Source: Takakia lepidozioides (taxonomy: Eukaryota; Streptophyta; Takakiopsida; Takakiales; Takakiaceae). Taken from it: a stretch of 64,000 nucleotides of DNA. The stretch lies in assembly GCA_030704615.1 (NCBI GenBank), contig CM060731.1:87588756-87652755 (forward strand). Direction: 5' to 3'. The notes beneath the pieces were generated by a model, which saw only the letters and a list, made by a program, of their open reading frames with translations, had not been told where the DNA came from and made no database searches. Positions within the stretch are counted from its first letter, which is position 1; the number at the start of each line of letters is the position of its first letter. Made by a program: the position numbers and the translations under genes. Shown piece by piece: positions 1-11,710 of this stretch.

Positions 1-544
1 CGGTTAGTGAGGGAAACGGTTAGAACCGCGGATAGGAAGATAAAGGAGAAAACGGGGAATTGAGGGGACATCATTCGGAGGAGGGACTTCTTGGGTAGAG
101 GAGAGGGGATCGGGCAGAGATGAAGAACGGAAGTGAAGATAGAGAGATGATGAGTAGATGCTTGATATATGCAAGGCTGTAATGATATTGTAGAGTAGAT
201 TAGAGACACAATGGCTTCGGCCTGATACCTGATAAATCATAATCGGATACTTTTACGATACAATCACACTGTGTAGAGAGATCTCAGTGAAGCTGTGGAA
301 TGAATGGATGAGTTGATGGAATCCAATAGATTGATAAAGCAAACTGATACTTAATTATCAATGGTAAGATAGTTAACATGAATACCAAAAGGGAAACAAA
401 TAGGAAACACCCCCATGATACACTAGCTGTAGGTCATGACTGATTGTTCTGCGCGGGCTGAGTACTTAGAGATTTCCAACTCTTCAATCTTGGAGTTTCC
501 GCCTCGAATAGCGAAGGGATGGGTGAGTAAAAGCTGCGCGACAG
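1..544. other. No recognisable gene; flank of truncated retroelement
   Basis: I see no convincing gene here. The minus-strand frame of the neighbouring gag stays open to about 423 after homology to the other gag copies stops near 545, so those last residues are foreign sequence fused to gag. The rest is low-complexity purine-rich sequence with many stops. It may be the border of another insertion, but I could find no LTR end or target duplication. Confidence 0.4.
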
Positions 545-1639
545 TTGCCCGAGTCATGTTCAATTGACGAGGTTTTGTGCACTTCTTGGCCATGTGCCCG
601 GGCTCCCCGCAATTGAAACACACTCCATCAAAGGTCGCCTTCTGTCCGCCATAAGCCGCTCCACCCGCTTTTCCTTTCGAAGCACCGGGTGCCGCCTTGA
701 CGTGTGAAGGTCCTCCCTTTGATTTCCACGTGCCATTGTCGCCGCGTGGCCTATCCCACTTCTTTTCCGGTCGGAAGGAGTCACCTTCCCGCCGGGTCTT
801 CTTGTGGTTCAGCTTTGTACGACCTTGTCTCTCACCCTTAGGGACATCCGAGAAACATTCAGCCCTCTCAATTGCCTCGTTCAAAATCTTGGGTGGCTTC
901 TCCTCCAACTTCCGCCTGGCCCATGGGGCCAGCCCCGCCACAAAGTTGAAGACCATTTCTGGTTCTGCCATGTCCGCGACTTCGGGCAACAGCACATTGA
1001 AAACCTGGACATACCCCCGAATGTCATATGTTTGCTTCAAATTCCTCATCTTGTCCCGGGCAAGCCAGGATGCGTTGAGGGGACACAACTGTCTCTTCAT
1101 CAATTCCTTGAACCCACTCCAATTCAAGGTTTCCGGGCTTGGGCCTCGTCGTGAAGGCGTTTCTGCCACCATTGTTGAGCATAGCCCCTCAAATAGGTGG
1201 GAGCCACTTCCACCCGATCCTCGTCACTCAACTTGGCCGCCCGGAAGTACTGCTCTAGCTCCAGGAGCCAAGTGTTGAGTGCCTTCCGATTTCGAACGCC
1301 CTCGAAGGTGCCGGGTTCTTTAGGCTTCACCTTAAACTTTGCCTTAGTGGAAGTGGCATTAGCCGCCTTCAACACGTCTTTCAACGTCCCGCCAAACTGC
1401 GCCAACAACCCTTCCCAAAAGGCTGCCGGCATGGGAGGCATCTCTTGGTTTGTCGGAGCTCTCAAGGATTCCTCGGGCTCCGACTCCTCGGATTCCTCCC
1501 GCTCTTGAGCGGCCTCGTTTTCGGAAACATTCATCGCTTCCTCAAACGGCCGCCTCGGTGACACGTCGCCCCCATTTGGCTCACCAGGATCATCATCTTT
1601 TGGGCCGTTCCGCTTTCGCTTCGGCTTGCCCGACCCCAT
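545..1639 (-). pseudogene. Chromovirus gag, truncated and frameshifted (element A1)
   Basis: This is the capsid/nucleocapsid gene of a chromodomain Ty3/Gypsy element, close to the copy at 41749. The start is the ATG at 1639 ([12 protein letters not shown]). An acidic N-terminal region is followed by the retrotransposon gag core ([25 protein letters not shown]) and a CCHC zinc knuckle ([14 protein letters not shown]). One base is missing near 1150 compared with the 41749 copy, which splits gag into two frames. Homology stops near 545, just after the zinc knuckle, so protease and everything downstream are gone. It is a dead fragment. The 5' LTR and primer site lie directly upstream on the same strand. 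Confidence 0.9.
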
Positions 1640-1680
1640 TATGAGGCCAATCCCAAGGTCGATCGCGTACTGAACTCTAA

Positions 1681-1692
1681 GCTCTGATACCA
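1681..1692 (-). other. Primer binding site of element A1 (initiator Met tRNA)
   Basis: On the minus strand the sequence is TGGTATCAGAGC, two bases inside the LTR. It is complementary to the 3' end of plant initiator methionine tRNA, the usual primer of chromoviruses. The same site occurs at 13022, 41696 and 61132. Confidence 0.9.
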
Positions 1693-1694
1693 AG

Positions 1695-2420
1695 TGTCGC
1701 GCACCTCCCTTCGGTAAGCTCCCCTTCACGTCATAGTTACTCACTTTGATGCGCGCGCCTGACTCCCAACTTGGCCGCCGGGCCAACTTGGAGCTTCGGC
1801 TACTCACCGGGACATAACGGTCCCCCTTCGCTTCCCACTAAACCCTCCACCTATTTGGGACTAGTGGAATTCCCTTTGGTAGATGGCAGTCCGGAACAGC
1901 TCCCCACTCTTTGGTCGCTTTCCGGCTCGCTCGCTTACTCACTAGTTTTTGGTCACCATGGGCTTGCACCGTTCTCGGGGTTACTACTCCCCTTATATAT
2001 ACTTCTGTAGCTGTCCGCGGGGGTTTCATAACCAGCCATGCCATTTTATGGCGAACCACCACGAAAACCCTCGACTCCCGGTGATGAGTCGCGGTGAGTC
2101 TTGGACCACTCACCACGGCCTCTATGGACCGTGATGAGTCCCAAGACTCCCCACGACTCCCACCACGAGGTCTCCGCCCCCATGGTGAGTCCTATGCCAC
2201 CCCCACTAAGTCCCGCTAAGCTACCACCACCCCTTGTGGAGCCACCCCCACTGCAACCCGGTGTGCGGGGCTCCACCTAGTGAGCGCCTCCGCCTCCTTC
2301 AGTGCCTTGGGCACTCAAGGGTGCTTCAGCCCCCCATACCTATCGCTGCCGATGCCCCCACCACAGGGGCAGCCCCTCATGTGTCCCGACCCCCTGCCCT
2401 CAAGGCAAAGGGTCGCGACA
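1695..2420 (-). repeat. 5' LTR of element A1 (726 bp)
   Basis: The LTR matches both LTRs of the full element at 40966-47863 in minus orientation. It begins TGTCGCG and ends GCGCGACA on its own strand. A TATATA box lies at about two thirds of its length, as in the other copies. The partner 3' LTR is not in the window because the element is truncated, so no target duplication can be checked. Confidence 0.9.
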
Positions 2421-2768
2421 TATAACCGTGAAATTCGGCACCATTTTTCGCCGGAGACACCTATTACCGCGAAATACGTCGGAGATTTCTTTGGTTGCGG
2501 AACCCATTACCGCGAAATTCGGCGCCATTTTTGAGATGTCGCTCGGAATTTGCATGAGCGGAAGACGAAATATCATGAGCACGGCTCTCAAAACTACAAT
2601 TTTTACTTCAAACAATGAATATTATATTGGTTTTTTCTGACACATTCCATTAAAAATAATTTTTTTTTATGTTTTTTATTTCCAAAATTTGTACTTTTGC
2701 TCATGAAAACCGATTGTCTTGCTACTCCGCTCATGCCGCTCATGCTCATGAAATAGCTAACCTCACAG
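2421..2768. other. Short repeats flanking the A1 LTR
   Basis: I see no gene. A motif of the form TACCGCGAAATTCGGCGCC occurs two to three times with variations between about 2424 and 2532. It resembles the subterminal repeats of DNA transposons but no terminal repeat was found. The rest is AT-rich. Confidence 0.35.
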
Positions 2769-3212
2769 ATGGCGGCAGTAGCTCCAACTCGGGCGAAACC
2801 ACCTTTCCCAATCTATGGAGGGAAAGGGAATCCAAATGTACATGTCAATCAGTTTGAGAAAATGTGTATAGTGAACAATGAAAATGATGATGATGCTAAG
2901 TTGAGGTTATTTCCTTGTTCACTTTTCAAGAAAGCAAGTGAGTGGTATGCTCGATTTCCTGATGACCATTTCCAAACCTGGGATGACCTTAGCACAACAT
3001 TCCGGAACAGATTCAGGACAAACAAAACTGAGGACGAAGTGTACAGTAGCCTACAACAGTTGAGACAAAAGAAGCATGAAACTGTTGAGGAATATATGGA
3101 GAAGATGGAGTTAATGATGAGAAAGCTGGCTGTTGTGCCAACACCAGGATTACAGAAGACTTGGTTTGTGAGTGGACTAAGACCTGAGGGAAGGATAAAT
3201 GATAAGGCTAAG
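2769..3212 (+). pseudogene. Ty3/Gypsy-like gag fragment (family B)
   Basis: An open stretch of about 148 codons encodes the retrotransposon gag core: FPIYGGKGNPNVHVNQFE, a FPCSLFKKASEWY block, TWDDLSTTFRNRFR and VEEYMEKMELMMRKL. It is clearly related to the gag of element F at 8301. The frame stops being gag after about 3212, where an LTR-like repeat begins, so zinc knuckle and pol are missing. It is a deletion derivative in which the gag interior is fused to an LTR. Confidence 0.8.
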
Positions 3213-3800
3213 TGCCAGTGCCACGAGGGCAGGGCAGCTTGAGCCACGACGGGATAATGGCGGGTAGTGATTGACTTCACACTACCTGGCCACAAGGCAA
3301 AAATGGCTAAGTGCTCGGCACTTAGCAGTAGCAGAGGACGAGCCACACTACCACGTAGAGTAGTAGTGGGTAGTGTAGCAGTCGTGGGCCGTCACACGGC
3401 CACGGTAGCATAGGCTTTACTAGTAGAAGGAGTAGTGAGGGACCATGGGCCATGTACCACTAAGGCACACGACCATGAGCCACTACCACGGGCCACTTTT
3501 TTAGCAAACTTTTTAGGTTGCGTAGGCAGTTAGACAACGGTCATTAACGACCGCAGGCTGTAAACGGCAGTATAAAAGCATAGTATAAAAGGACTGCATG
3601 CAACTTAGGAATCATCAGTGTATCAGGATGTGATCAGAGCGATGCAATGTGTACTTATGCTATGATGTGGTGATCCTGAAGTAAAGCAATGCTTATCCAA
3701 GTGCTTATGTGTAGAGTACTGACTGTGAGATGGAGAGAATGTGTATTATGAGAGAACGTGAGATGGTGAGAATGGGGTCCGTAAACTCCATGAGCCATGA
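3213..3800 (+). repeat. LTR-like repeat of family B
   Basis: The first 200 bases or so (TGCCAGTGCCACGAGGGC onward) recur at 57889-58098, also following unrelated sequence, which marks position 3213 as a repeat terminus. A TATAAAAG box at about 3571, repeated as TATAAAAGG 14 bases later, fits a U3/R promoter. The 3' boundary is uncertain: I placed it near 3800 where the purine-rich tract ends. Confidence 0.6.
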
Positions 3801-5599
3801 GCACAGCTAAGCATAAGCATGAGCAGAGTCTGAAATGACACAATTTTGAGGCAATTTTGAGTCCATTCCACAGTTATTTGCACGAAAATGGTGGATCAAT
3901 GCAAACAACCAGAAGGTCCAATTAGGGGAAGTCGGTGGGGAATATGGACTTGCGGTAATATGCCATGTTTCTATTTCCGCGGAACAAACAACAAAGGAAG
4001 TTAGAATGATCACTGTCCGTTTTAACAGGAAGAGCTAAGTCGACGCCGATTTGTATCAATTACCCCAATTTTGCTGGCCATTTTCACTCGAAGAGGTAAG
4101 TCGGCGCCGATTGGTATCAATTACCCCAATTTTAGGCGGAGGTAAATTTAAAAAATAAAAAATAAAAAATAAAAACCTAAATCGGCGCCGACTTACCTCC
4201 CAACCAAATTGGTAAGTCGGCACCGATTTAGGGGTTTTCTTTTTTCTTTTCTTTTAGACTCCACTCCATTCGATGCCCATTTACCCCCACACCCTCACAA
4301 TTTTCGCCCCGCGGAATTAGGCGGTGTAGTGTGTAGTTCCGCGGAATATGTGAATATACCCCTCCGATTCTCTTCTGCTCATGCTCATGGCCGGTCTGCT
4401 CACCGCTCTTGGAACATCAATCCCCAGTGAGAATGTGTATCATCTTTGGATAGATCTTATCTGCGATCGTACATAGTTACTGCATTGCTGTATGCTTAGA
4501 CAGAACTTAGTCATAGCTGTAGCAATACAGCTTCGCCTAAGTTCCTAGTATTACTGATTGGTTATAGGATACTGATTATGATCAGTCCAAGGACTTAAGC
4601 AGTAACGGGGATGTTGATTCACGGAACACGAGTGTTCCACGGCCATTGACGATTACTCTGTAATCGTCCTGCAGACTGACCGTCGGACAACCTCTAATAA
4701 GTGCTTTGGGAAATGGGTTGCACTGATGAAAGCCCATTTCGCCTAAGTCACGAACCATCGGTTTAACAGTGACGATCTATCGAGTCCATGGATCCTGCTC
4801 ATCGTTGACCTCGACTTACCATCCTACGGCGGGGAGCCAGACAGATCACGCACGGCCCTGCTTTGGCGCTGGAACTGTTGCTAGTGGACCTACGAGGACT
4901 GCATCGGGAAGTCCTATACTCGAGTATGCTCGTATTATCCAATGTATGGGGACATTCGCCTTTGTTTCAAGGACAAATCGCACGGGCACAGATGACCCAC
5001 AGTGAAAATATGAGGACAATATCCTTTTTTGATAGTGTTATCATTGATGGGCATGACATTGTGATCAACTTCACCAAGGGCAGCAGCAGGGCTACAATCC
5101 AGTTTACCTGGAGGAGCCCCGATCAGTCATGACCTGGTCTACATGCCTATCGAAGTTCCGTCGACTTGGTGACTTCCATTCAGAAGGCATAAGGGTTAGA
5201 TTTGTATGGACCATATGTAGAGTAGACGTGCTTCATGTGAATCGCCTGGCTTGATCAAGAAAAATACCCATTGTGCCCTCATTTCTGTGTAATGTGCATC
5301 CTGAGTTTCATTGTTTTTTAAGCACCAGTGTCTGGCGATGGAGAAGTTGTGAGGTCGATTGTCCAAAGTCTTTGTTCAAAGTCTTTGTCCACATCAATCA
5401 ACAAAAGAACAGTATTGTCGATCATAGCCATCACATCTAGGTAAAAAAGCCTCTTTACATAAACACAAAGTTGTACTGTCTGTTTCAATCCCAAATATGT
5501 AAATTCTCAACTGTTGGAAATTAGAGAAGAGTACGCTTGGACAGGACTGGCCCCTCAACCACATCACACTGCAGATGTGAGAAATCCACTGTAGAAAAT
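3801..5599. other. Intergenic, no recognised gene
   Basis: Apart from the palindromic repeat cluster at 4036-4232 I recognise nothing. Short open frames at 4769-5132 have no motif that I can assign. The region may be old transposon sequence. Confidence 0.35.
4036..4232. repeat. GTCGGCGCCGA repeat cluster with 22-bp hairpin
   Basis: A unit beginning AAGTCGGCGCCGATTGGTAT and ending in CCCCAATTTT occurs twice in direct orientation (near 4036 and 4097). It is followed by an A-rich stretch and then an inverted pair: arms at 4176-4197 and 4211-4232, 22 bp each with one mismatch and a 13-base loop. This suggests the end of a foldback or subterminal-repeat DNA element. Confidence 0.6.
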
Positions 5600-6260
5600 G
5601 GGTGAGAAAAGCCACTGGTTTTGGGGGCATCCACAGGGAAAGAGGCAAATCCCCACTGGCCTCGATTGGGAAATGCGGCGCCCATTTCCCTTATTTCCAT
5701 GCAAATGGTCTGCAGGTTCAAGTGTTATCTGCAGGTGGTCTGGAAATGCGCCGCCACATTTCCGTGTCTGGAACAAACTTGTGCACAGCTTCATTCTTTT
5801 TTTTGCATGCGTTTTGAACATGCAGCACCGCATTTCCATCTTTGAACATGCAAATGCGGCCGAATATGGAAATGCGGTGCCGTCATTATCGGAAATGTGG
5901 GCTGTTCCGTCCAGAATTTGGAGGTGGTATGAACACATAACATCTCAGAAGACCTGCACTGCAAAAAGTTTTTTTTTTTTAATATTTGGAAAATGATTAA
6001 AATGTACAAGGACTTAGTAAAATCTACCTATCATCCTGGATGTCATCATCACTGTCCTCATCCTCATGAGTGTCCTGCACTTCTCTTCCACCCACCCCCC
6101 CCCCCCCCCCCCCAAAATCCTCATTCACGGCACCGCATTTCCATCCAGCGGGGTTGGATGAGACTATCTCGGGAGGAGAAGGCGTTAGCTGGCCGCCCTT
6201 CTTCATCCCTCTGGATGGAAATGCAGTGCCGCATTTCCATCCAGCGGAGTTGGATGAGAC
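5600..6260. repeat. GGAAATGCGG motif array with perfect hairpin
   Basis: The motif GGAAATGCGG(C/T)GCC and its complement recur about ten times in both orientations. Two are palindromic: 5668-5690 (8-bp arms) and 6211-6244, where CTGGATGGAAATGC and its exact complement flank a 6-base loop. A roughly 96-bp direct repeat covers 6131-6290. A poly-C run lies at about 6095-6114. Such arrays are typical of transposase-binding subterminal regions of CACTA- or Mutator-like elements, but no termini were found. Confidence 0.55.
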
Positions 6261-6379
6261 CATCTCGGCAGGACAAGGCGCTATACACAGGGTAGAGCAC
6301 CAGCCATAGCTAGCATAGCGGAAAAGGTAGAGGCAAAAAGAAGTACCCCTATTTTTAACGATTACAGCATAGACCATAG

Positions 6380-6980
6380 CCACAACCATAGGGCACTATG
6401 AGGCGTCTATAGGCCCGCCATAAACAATAGATCATAGGGCACTATGAGGCGTCCATAGGCCGGCCATAGACAATAGACACTATGGTATGTGTATGGTGAC
6501 CATAGCCATGGACCCTCCATAGACAGCAGTTGGCCATAGTGGAGTTAGCAACTTCTACCATAGGAGTTATTCCACCATAGGGGAGTTATTATAACCATTG
6601 GCTATAATGCTGGTGGTTAAGGAGGTCGTGGGGTATTTAAGACAGGGACAAGGTTGGAAAGGGGATCGTACTTTGTATTCGGGAGCCCGAGTTATGATAC
6701 TGCCTTATGCTTGCACGTGAGAGCCTATGCGTCTGTTCCAGAGGGTATTGTACCTAGACAAAGCATGAGGGGAGAGGACATTGTAATTGCTGCTATGAGC
6801 TGATAAAGAGGATGATGCTTATTCAGAACCTGTGTATTGACTTGGTAATATGGATGCTTAGGTAATGTGAATGCTTATGTTACTTAAATAGAAATATAAT
6901 TAAAGGATCTGAACATCCGGATGTTGAGATCCCACACACTCAAAATTGTACCTGATATACGAACACTAGCACTAGGGAAT
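6380..6980 (+). repeat. Possible LTR/promoter region upstream of element F
   Basis: A 46-bp tandem repeat (GGGCACTATGAGGCGT at 6391 and 6437) precedes a TATTTAA box at 6634-6640. The layout matches the U3 and TATA of an LTR in front of the gag-like frame at 7111. No second LTR and no certain primer site were identified, so this is an inference from layout. Confidence 0.35.
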
Positions 6981-7110
6981 AACTAAGTAGAGATTTGTAG
7001 CTGCAGAAGCCAGTCAAGACCCTTACACAGACTCGATGAATCACCTTCATTTATGAGAACCACCCTATCTATGTAAAGGATATCAGATTACCTGCAAAAA
7101 TGACAAACAT

Positions 7111-7596
7111 GTGTTAGCCAAGGAGTTTTTTCATAGATTTATTGATTTACCAAACGGGTGTAAGGAAAATATAATTAGAAGAGTACATGCAGCAGAACCA
7201 AAATGGGAACTAAAGGAAGGTATCATTAAGATATACCAAGTAGCCTGTAGTGGGAGAGTAAGATGGTTACCAACACTGACTTATATCATAGCTCTGTTAC
7301 CAGTACAAAGAGTAGAACTTGAGAGCTGGGAAGAGAAAAGATTAAATGTTTACACTCATGAGGAAGAAATACTTGCCCTGATTAAAAGCTGGATACCAAG
7401 AGATATATTATGGGTAAAATTAACGTCTAGCACTGAGTTTCAAACTTGTCTACCAAGGGAACTAATGTTATCAGGACATGTGTTTATCACTAGAGAGCAG
7501 TTAAAATTGGACAAGAATCCTGTAATATACGAGAGAGATTACAGAAAGGAGTTGTGGGTATTACCTCATGAGAGACATGAAAGATATGGCATATGA
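7111..7596 (+). pseudogene. N-terminal frame of element F polyprotein, unknown domain
   Basis: The frame is open for 161 codons from a GTG codon, with no in-frame ATG upstream. It is rich in charged and aromatic residues and holds no motif that I recognise. Position and strand suggest that it is the N-terminal part of the gag-containing polyprotein whose core appears at 8301. The linker between them (about 7680-8300) reads in shifting frames as an acidic, proline-rich segment. Confidence 0.5.
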
Positions 7597-8300
7597 GTGA
7601 TGAAAGAGGAGAAAGAAGAGAGAAATATGCAGCAAAAAGAGAAAGTTACTTAAAGGCTAACTATCCACATTTCTAGAGGAAAAAAACAGACGTTGGGGAA
7701 TCATTTGAACCAGTTAGTCCACCTAAACCAGGGGAAACACCACCTTTATTTGAAGATCTTTTTTCTGCAGCCACACCTTCTTACTCTTTACAAGAAAGAT
7801 TGCAATACTTGTTGGAGGAAGGAGAAAGACCACATGAAAACAGACCAGAAGTAAACCCCTAGGCAAAGGACTTGGCAGAGTACTTTGACCAGAATTGGCA
7901 TGGTACACCAAAAGGGGGAACTCCAAGCTCTAAAACACCTAAAGAAGATGAGGAGGAGGATGCTGGTAGGAGTATTGACTCCCAACCTAAAGTGAGAATG
8001 AAGAACCTCAAGATTTTGAAATTTGGGGAGGACCAGAAGTGGAAATAGAGCCAGTGCAGTGACTGAAGGATCAGGCACTGGAGGACCCTACTCCAGGGCT
8101 GCACCAGAGCCAAGTGAAGCACTTGGGTTACTGATTGATAGTGGAGAAGCAGGAGGAGGAACAAGCAGGAGTCTTGGGTCTCTTCTCCTAGGATTAAGGG
8201 GATCTAGCAGTAATCTAACAGTAGTAACTGCAACTACAGGAACAGGGGGTCCAGGAGGATACCACCAGCAGGTGCAGGACAGGCACTAGTACCACCAGTT

Positions 8301-8939
8301 ATGGGCGCAGCACCGGTTGCTACCAGGATGAGACCACCTTTCCCTGTGTATAGTGGAAAGGGTGATCCAGATGTGCATATCAATCGGTTTGAACATATAT
8401 GCATTGTCAACAATGAAAATGATGATGCGACAAGGTTGAGGATGTTCCCTTGCCCATTAAGAAAAAGAGCTATCGAGGTATGCGAGCAGTTTCCAAACAA
8501 TCATTTCCCTACATGGAACGAACTAAGAGCACCCTTCCAAACAAGATTCAGAACCAGTAAGACTATATGAGAAGTCTACAGTGGCCTTCAGCAGTTAAAA
8601 CAGAAGAAATATGAGCCAGTAGAAGAATGCTTCAAGAATATGGGCTTGCTAATTAAACAGTTAGCAGTTGTACCACATGAAGATCTATAGAAGACTTGGT
8701 TTATTAATGGGCTAAGACCTGAAATACAGAGAAATGTAGATATACTACCCAATGATATAGTACTTGATGAAGCAGTAACATCTGCTAAAAAGGTGGAACT
8801 GGGTAGAGTATTACGGAAAAATGAGAGAATGGAAGATGAATCTGATGAGAAATTTGATGATGAAGAAGAAGTTAAGAAAAAAAAGAATAAGGGAATACTA
8901 GAATCAGCCAAACTCAAAAACAAAATTGCAGAAGCAGGT
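8301..8939 (+). pseudogene. Gag core of element F, with stops
   Basis: The translated frame gives the gag motifs FPVYSGKGDPDVHINRFE, FPCPLRKRAIEV and FPTWNELRAPFQTRFR, then VEECFKNMGLLIKQLAVVP and a WFINGLRPEI block. It ends in a highly acidic, lysine-rich tail. In-frame stops occur near 8568 and 8689. Coding similarity ends about 80 bases before the SINE at 9022. It is the second and longer member of the gag family also seen at 2769. Confidence 0.8.
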
Positions 8940-9021
8940 AGTTGCAGGATAAGGTGGACCAAAAACGGCAGATGCTGCCCTCCATGGAAGTCCATGACCA
9001 AATTTAAATTGACGATATTTC

Positions 9022-9217
9022 GACAACCAGCATGTAGCCCAGTGGTAAGGGCACATACCCTCTCACGAATGGTTGTGGGTTCAATCCACCTGTTGGAAGT
9101 CATTACGGTGTCCACCTTCCCACCGGAAGGCAGTAGTCCTATGGGGTCAAATGACACCATAAGTTACGTTTGCTTCGGCAACGCGTCCATTTTATTTATT
9201 TATTTATTTATTTTTTG
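9022..9217 (+). mobile_element. SINE, family 1, with 11-bp target duplication
   Basis: This is a tRNA-derived SINE. Its head carries a pol III box A (TAGCCCAGTGG) and box B (GGTTCAATCC). The body ends CACCATAAGTTACG, followed by a T-rich ATTT-repeat tail. The target duplication GACGATATTTC is perfect (9011-9021 and 9218-9228). Copies of the same family lie at 19458, 28823, 32232, 32869 and 40890. Confidence 0.9.
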
Positions 9218-9228
9218 GACGATATTTC

Positions 9229-9889
9229 CCCAGATAATTTCAAATGATGATAGATAATGGTATATTTAATATTTTTAGTAAAAGGACTTACCCCAAACAT
9301 CAAAGATAATTTTTACTATAAATTATAGTCTGTAATTTGAATAAGATTTGATCTATCAAAAACTAGAATTTACATCGATTTGTCTATATTCAACCAAGAC
9401 ATTGCAGATTATATTTTTGCATCATTTGCAGTAAAATATGACACCTCAAAAGCCCAAAACACAAGATGTACTAAACTATAACAAATCCACCTATATATAA
9501 CGCTCATATTAGTCCATAGGTAGTGAATGACAGCTGATATTGTCATTTAAAATTGAAATCTAGAGTGTTCTCTAAATTGGCCCCCTTACCTCAGAAGTTC
9601 AAAGCAATATACCAAAGGCACAATGGCTTAATTTGAGTCCATGTATTTCCATTTGCAGCGGTGACAGTCCACAGTTGTCGTGTTCGAAAGTCCATACCTC
9701 TTGGATATTTTATTTGATTGACAATTTGATGGTTGATATAGGTAGATATTGAGGTTAGGAATCCAACATGGAAAATGTTTCTCAACATCATTGATTCTAT
9801 TCAAAGCAATTCATGATATCATGCACGACAGTCACTGAAAACTGTGCCGGTGACACTAATTTTGGTCCACCTTACCCTGCATCTAAGCA
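9229..9889. other. AT-rich spacer inside element F
   Basis: I recognise no gene. The sequence is AT-rich and lies between the gag core and the zinc-knuckle segment of element F, so it may be decayed element sequence or a further insertion. Confidence 0.3.
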
Positions 9890-10393
9890 ATTTGCTGGTG
9901 AGGCAGCAGCCAACTGGAGAAAGGGTGTCTGGTGTGGCTCAAATGTAGTAATGAAGGACATACCACGCCGGAATGTCATGCTAAAGGAAAATATTGTGTC
10001 ATCTTTGAGATGACTAACCATAATACAGATACATGCTTTTATAACAGGAAGAATTTGGCACCACAGGGTAATCGAGCCATAGGAGTGCACCAAGCACAAC
10101 CACAACATAAAGCAAATCATTATGCAGGGCCAAACTAGTCAAGAAATCCTCCTTTGAACAGAGGTTATGCAGGAGCAAATTATCCACAGGAAAGAAATAA
10201 CACAGGAGGTTATAATCAACAAGGAGGTTACCCACATGATTGGAATCACTACCAGAAAAACCACAGGACAAAAAACAGAGATCCAAGAAGAGATCAGGGT
10301 CGAGGACCCGATGGTGAAGAAGTATGTTTCTATTGTAAACAGTCAGGACACAAGACGCTTGCTTGTGCTCTATGGATTAAGCATCAAGCATAA
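9890..10393 (+). pseudogene. Zinc-knuckle (nucleocapsid) region of element F
   Basis: Two CCHC-type motifs appear in shifted frames: one with C-NEGHTTPEC-like spacing near 9940 and one near 10320-10380 (CFYCKQSGHKTLAC). Between them lies a Gln/Asn/Tyr/Gly-rich segment typical of nucleocapsid linkers. The pieces are in different frames, so the gene is dead. Confidence 0.65.
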
Positions 10394-10703
10394 ATGAGAA
10401 ATCATGTAGCACCAGTAGCCAATGTTGCAGTAAACATGGTTAATCTATGTTGAATACCAGAAGTGGAAGCAATGGTAGTAACCAGAAGCAAGGCCAAAGA
10501 TAGATTTCTGGAAGAAGAAGAATCCGAGGAGGATGAAGATGATACCATTCCAATGAATGATGAAACATGGGATGAAGAAAGAAAATTATGTAGACAAGGA
10601 GGTAACACAATCTATTAAACAAATGCAGAAGGGAACGGATGTACCCAAAGCGCAGGATTTAGAGTGAGATGAAGAAGAAATCCAAGAAATAACACCACCT
10701 ACA

Positions 10704-11345
10704 GTGGCTATAGAAGAGAAAATGGCCAAAATCATTTGCCAGACTAGAACAGAGGTCACGATTGGACAATTTCTGGCAATTGTACCACATTATAGGCAGA
10801 GAGTGTATCATGCAATCAATCAACAGATTACACCTGCAAGAACTAAGGAGAATAGGAGAAAAGAAACCATGGCATACCAAGTCATTCATGAGCAATATGA
10901 AACAGTATTAGACTTTGATGAAACCATGTTTGTGATCCAAGCTCAACTTGTAAAAGTTGTATTAGATGACGTCCTCATTGATGGAGGCTCTGGAGTAAAC
11001 ATCATGATCAATCAGTTACAGAAGAGACTAGGTCTCAAATATATGGAACCAGCACCATTCATAGTAAGAATGGTTGATCAAAGAAGTGTGTAGCCACTAA
11101 TAAGAGGAGTCAAGATTCAAATCAAAGATTTGAGATTTGAGATTACCGTCACAGTACTAAAAATGGAAGATGTGTTGGAGCATATTCTTTGTTACCGGGC
11201 AGACCTTGGCTGAAACAAGCGAAAGTGTTTCATGATTGGGGCAGTCACCTGTTAACCATACACCAAGGGATCAAGGAGAAAATACAGTTGAATACTAAGA
11301 AAGCAGAACTGTTGGCAGCATCCAGAAGACTAGAGAAATTGTTGA
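10704..11345 (+). pseudogene. Retropepsin-like domain of element F
   Basis: The frame 10704-11093 contains LIDGGSGVNIM, which matches the D-[S/T]-G catalytic signature of plant Ty3/Gypsy proteases in its degenerate D-G-G-S-G form. After a stop and a frame change, a GRPWLKQAKVFHDWG block at about 11195-11245 matches the second conserved protease region. The segment 11365-11706 continues as an acidic linker before homology is lost. Confidence 0.65.
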
Positions 11346-11710
11346 GTAAGATTGGATTGAAGGTATGAGAGATGAGCAAGAAGTTACACTGTATGCAGCA
11401 TGTCCAAAACTACACCCCATAGGGGCAGTTCAGGTGGAAAAATTGGAGAAGTTGAAGATACTAGATGGAACCATTGAAAATGGGCCAGAGAAAGAAGAAG
11501 ATAATAGTTTATATCCTCCTAGATTTTATGTTGAAAGAGGAGAATATATTAAAGTTCTAGAAGAAACAACAACAAAAAGTCTGCAAGGAGAAGCATTAAC
11601 GGGTTGGACAGTTACTGAAGAAGAACAATTGATGAACCTCAATTTGGGAACGTCTGAGAATCAAAATGATCAAGATAAGTGCAAGATTGGCACCAGACTT
11701 CTTTGAAGAA

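Larger units (their letters stand above)
7090..11710 (+). mobile_element. Element F: decayed Ty3/Gypsy-like gag-protease element
   Basis: Plus-strand coding remains run in retroelement order: an N-terminal frame, a gag core, two zinc knuckles, a retropepsin-like domain and a short post-protease stretch. Frames are broken by many stops and by a SINE at 9022. No reverse transcriptase or integrase follows, because Copia sequence begins at about 12.2 kb, so the element is truncated after protease. The gag core is related to the fragment at 2769. Confidence 0.75.

Noticed and set aside
697-1278. Long plus-strand open frames opposite gag (also at 36491-37293 and 42130-42825)
   Set aside because: They are antisense shadows of the gag coding sequence; the same shadows appear opposite every gag copy.
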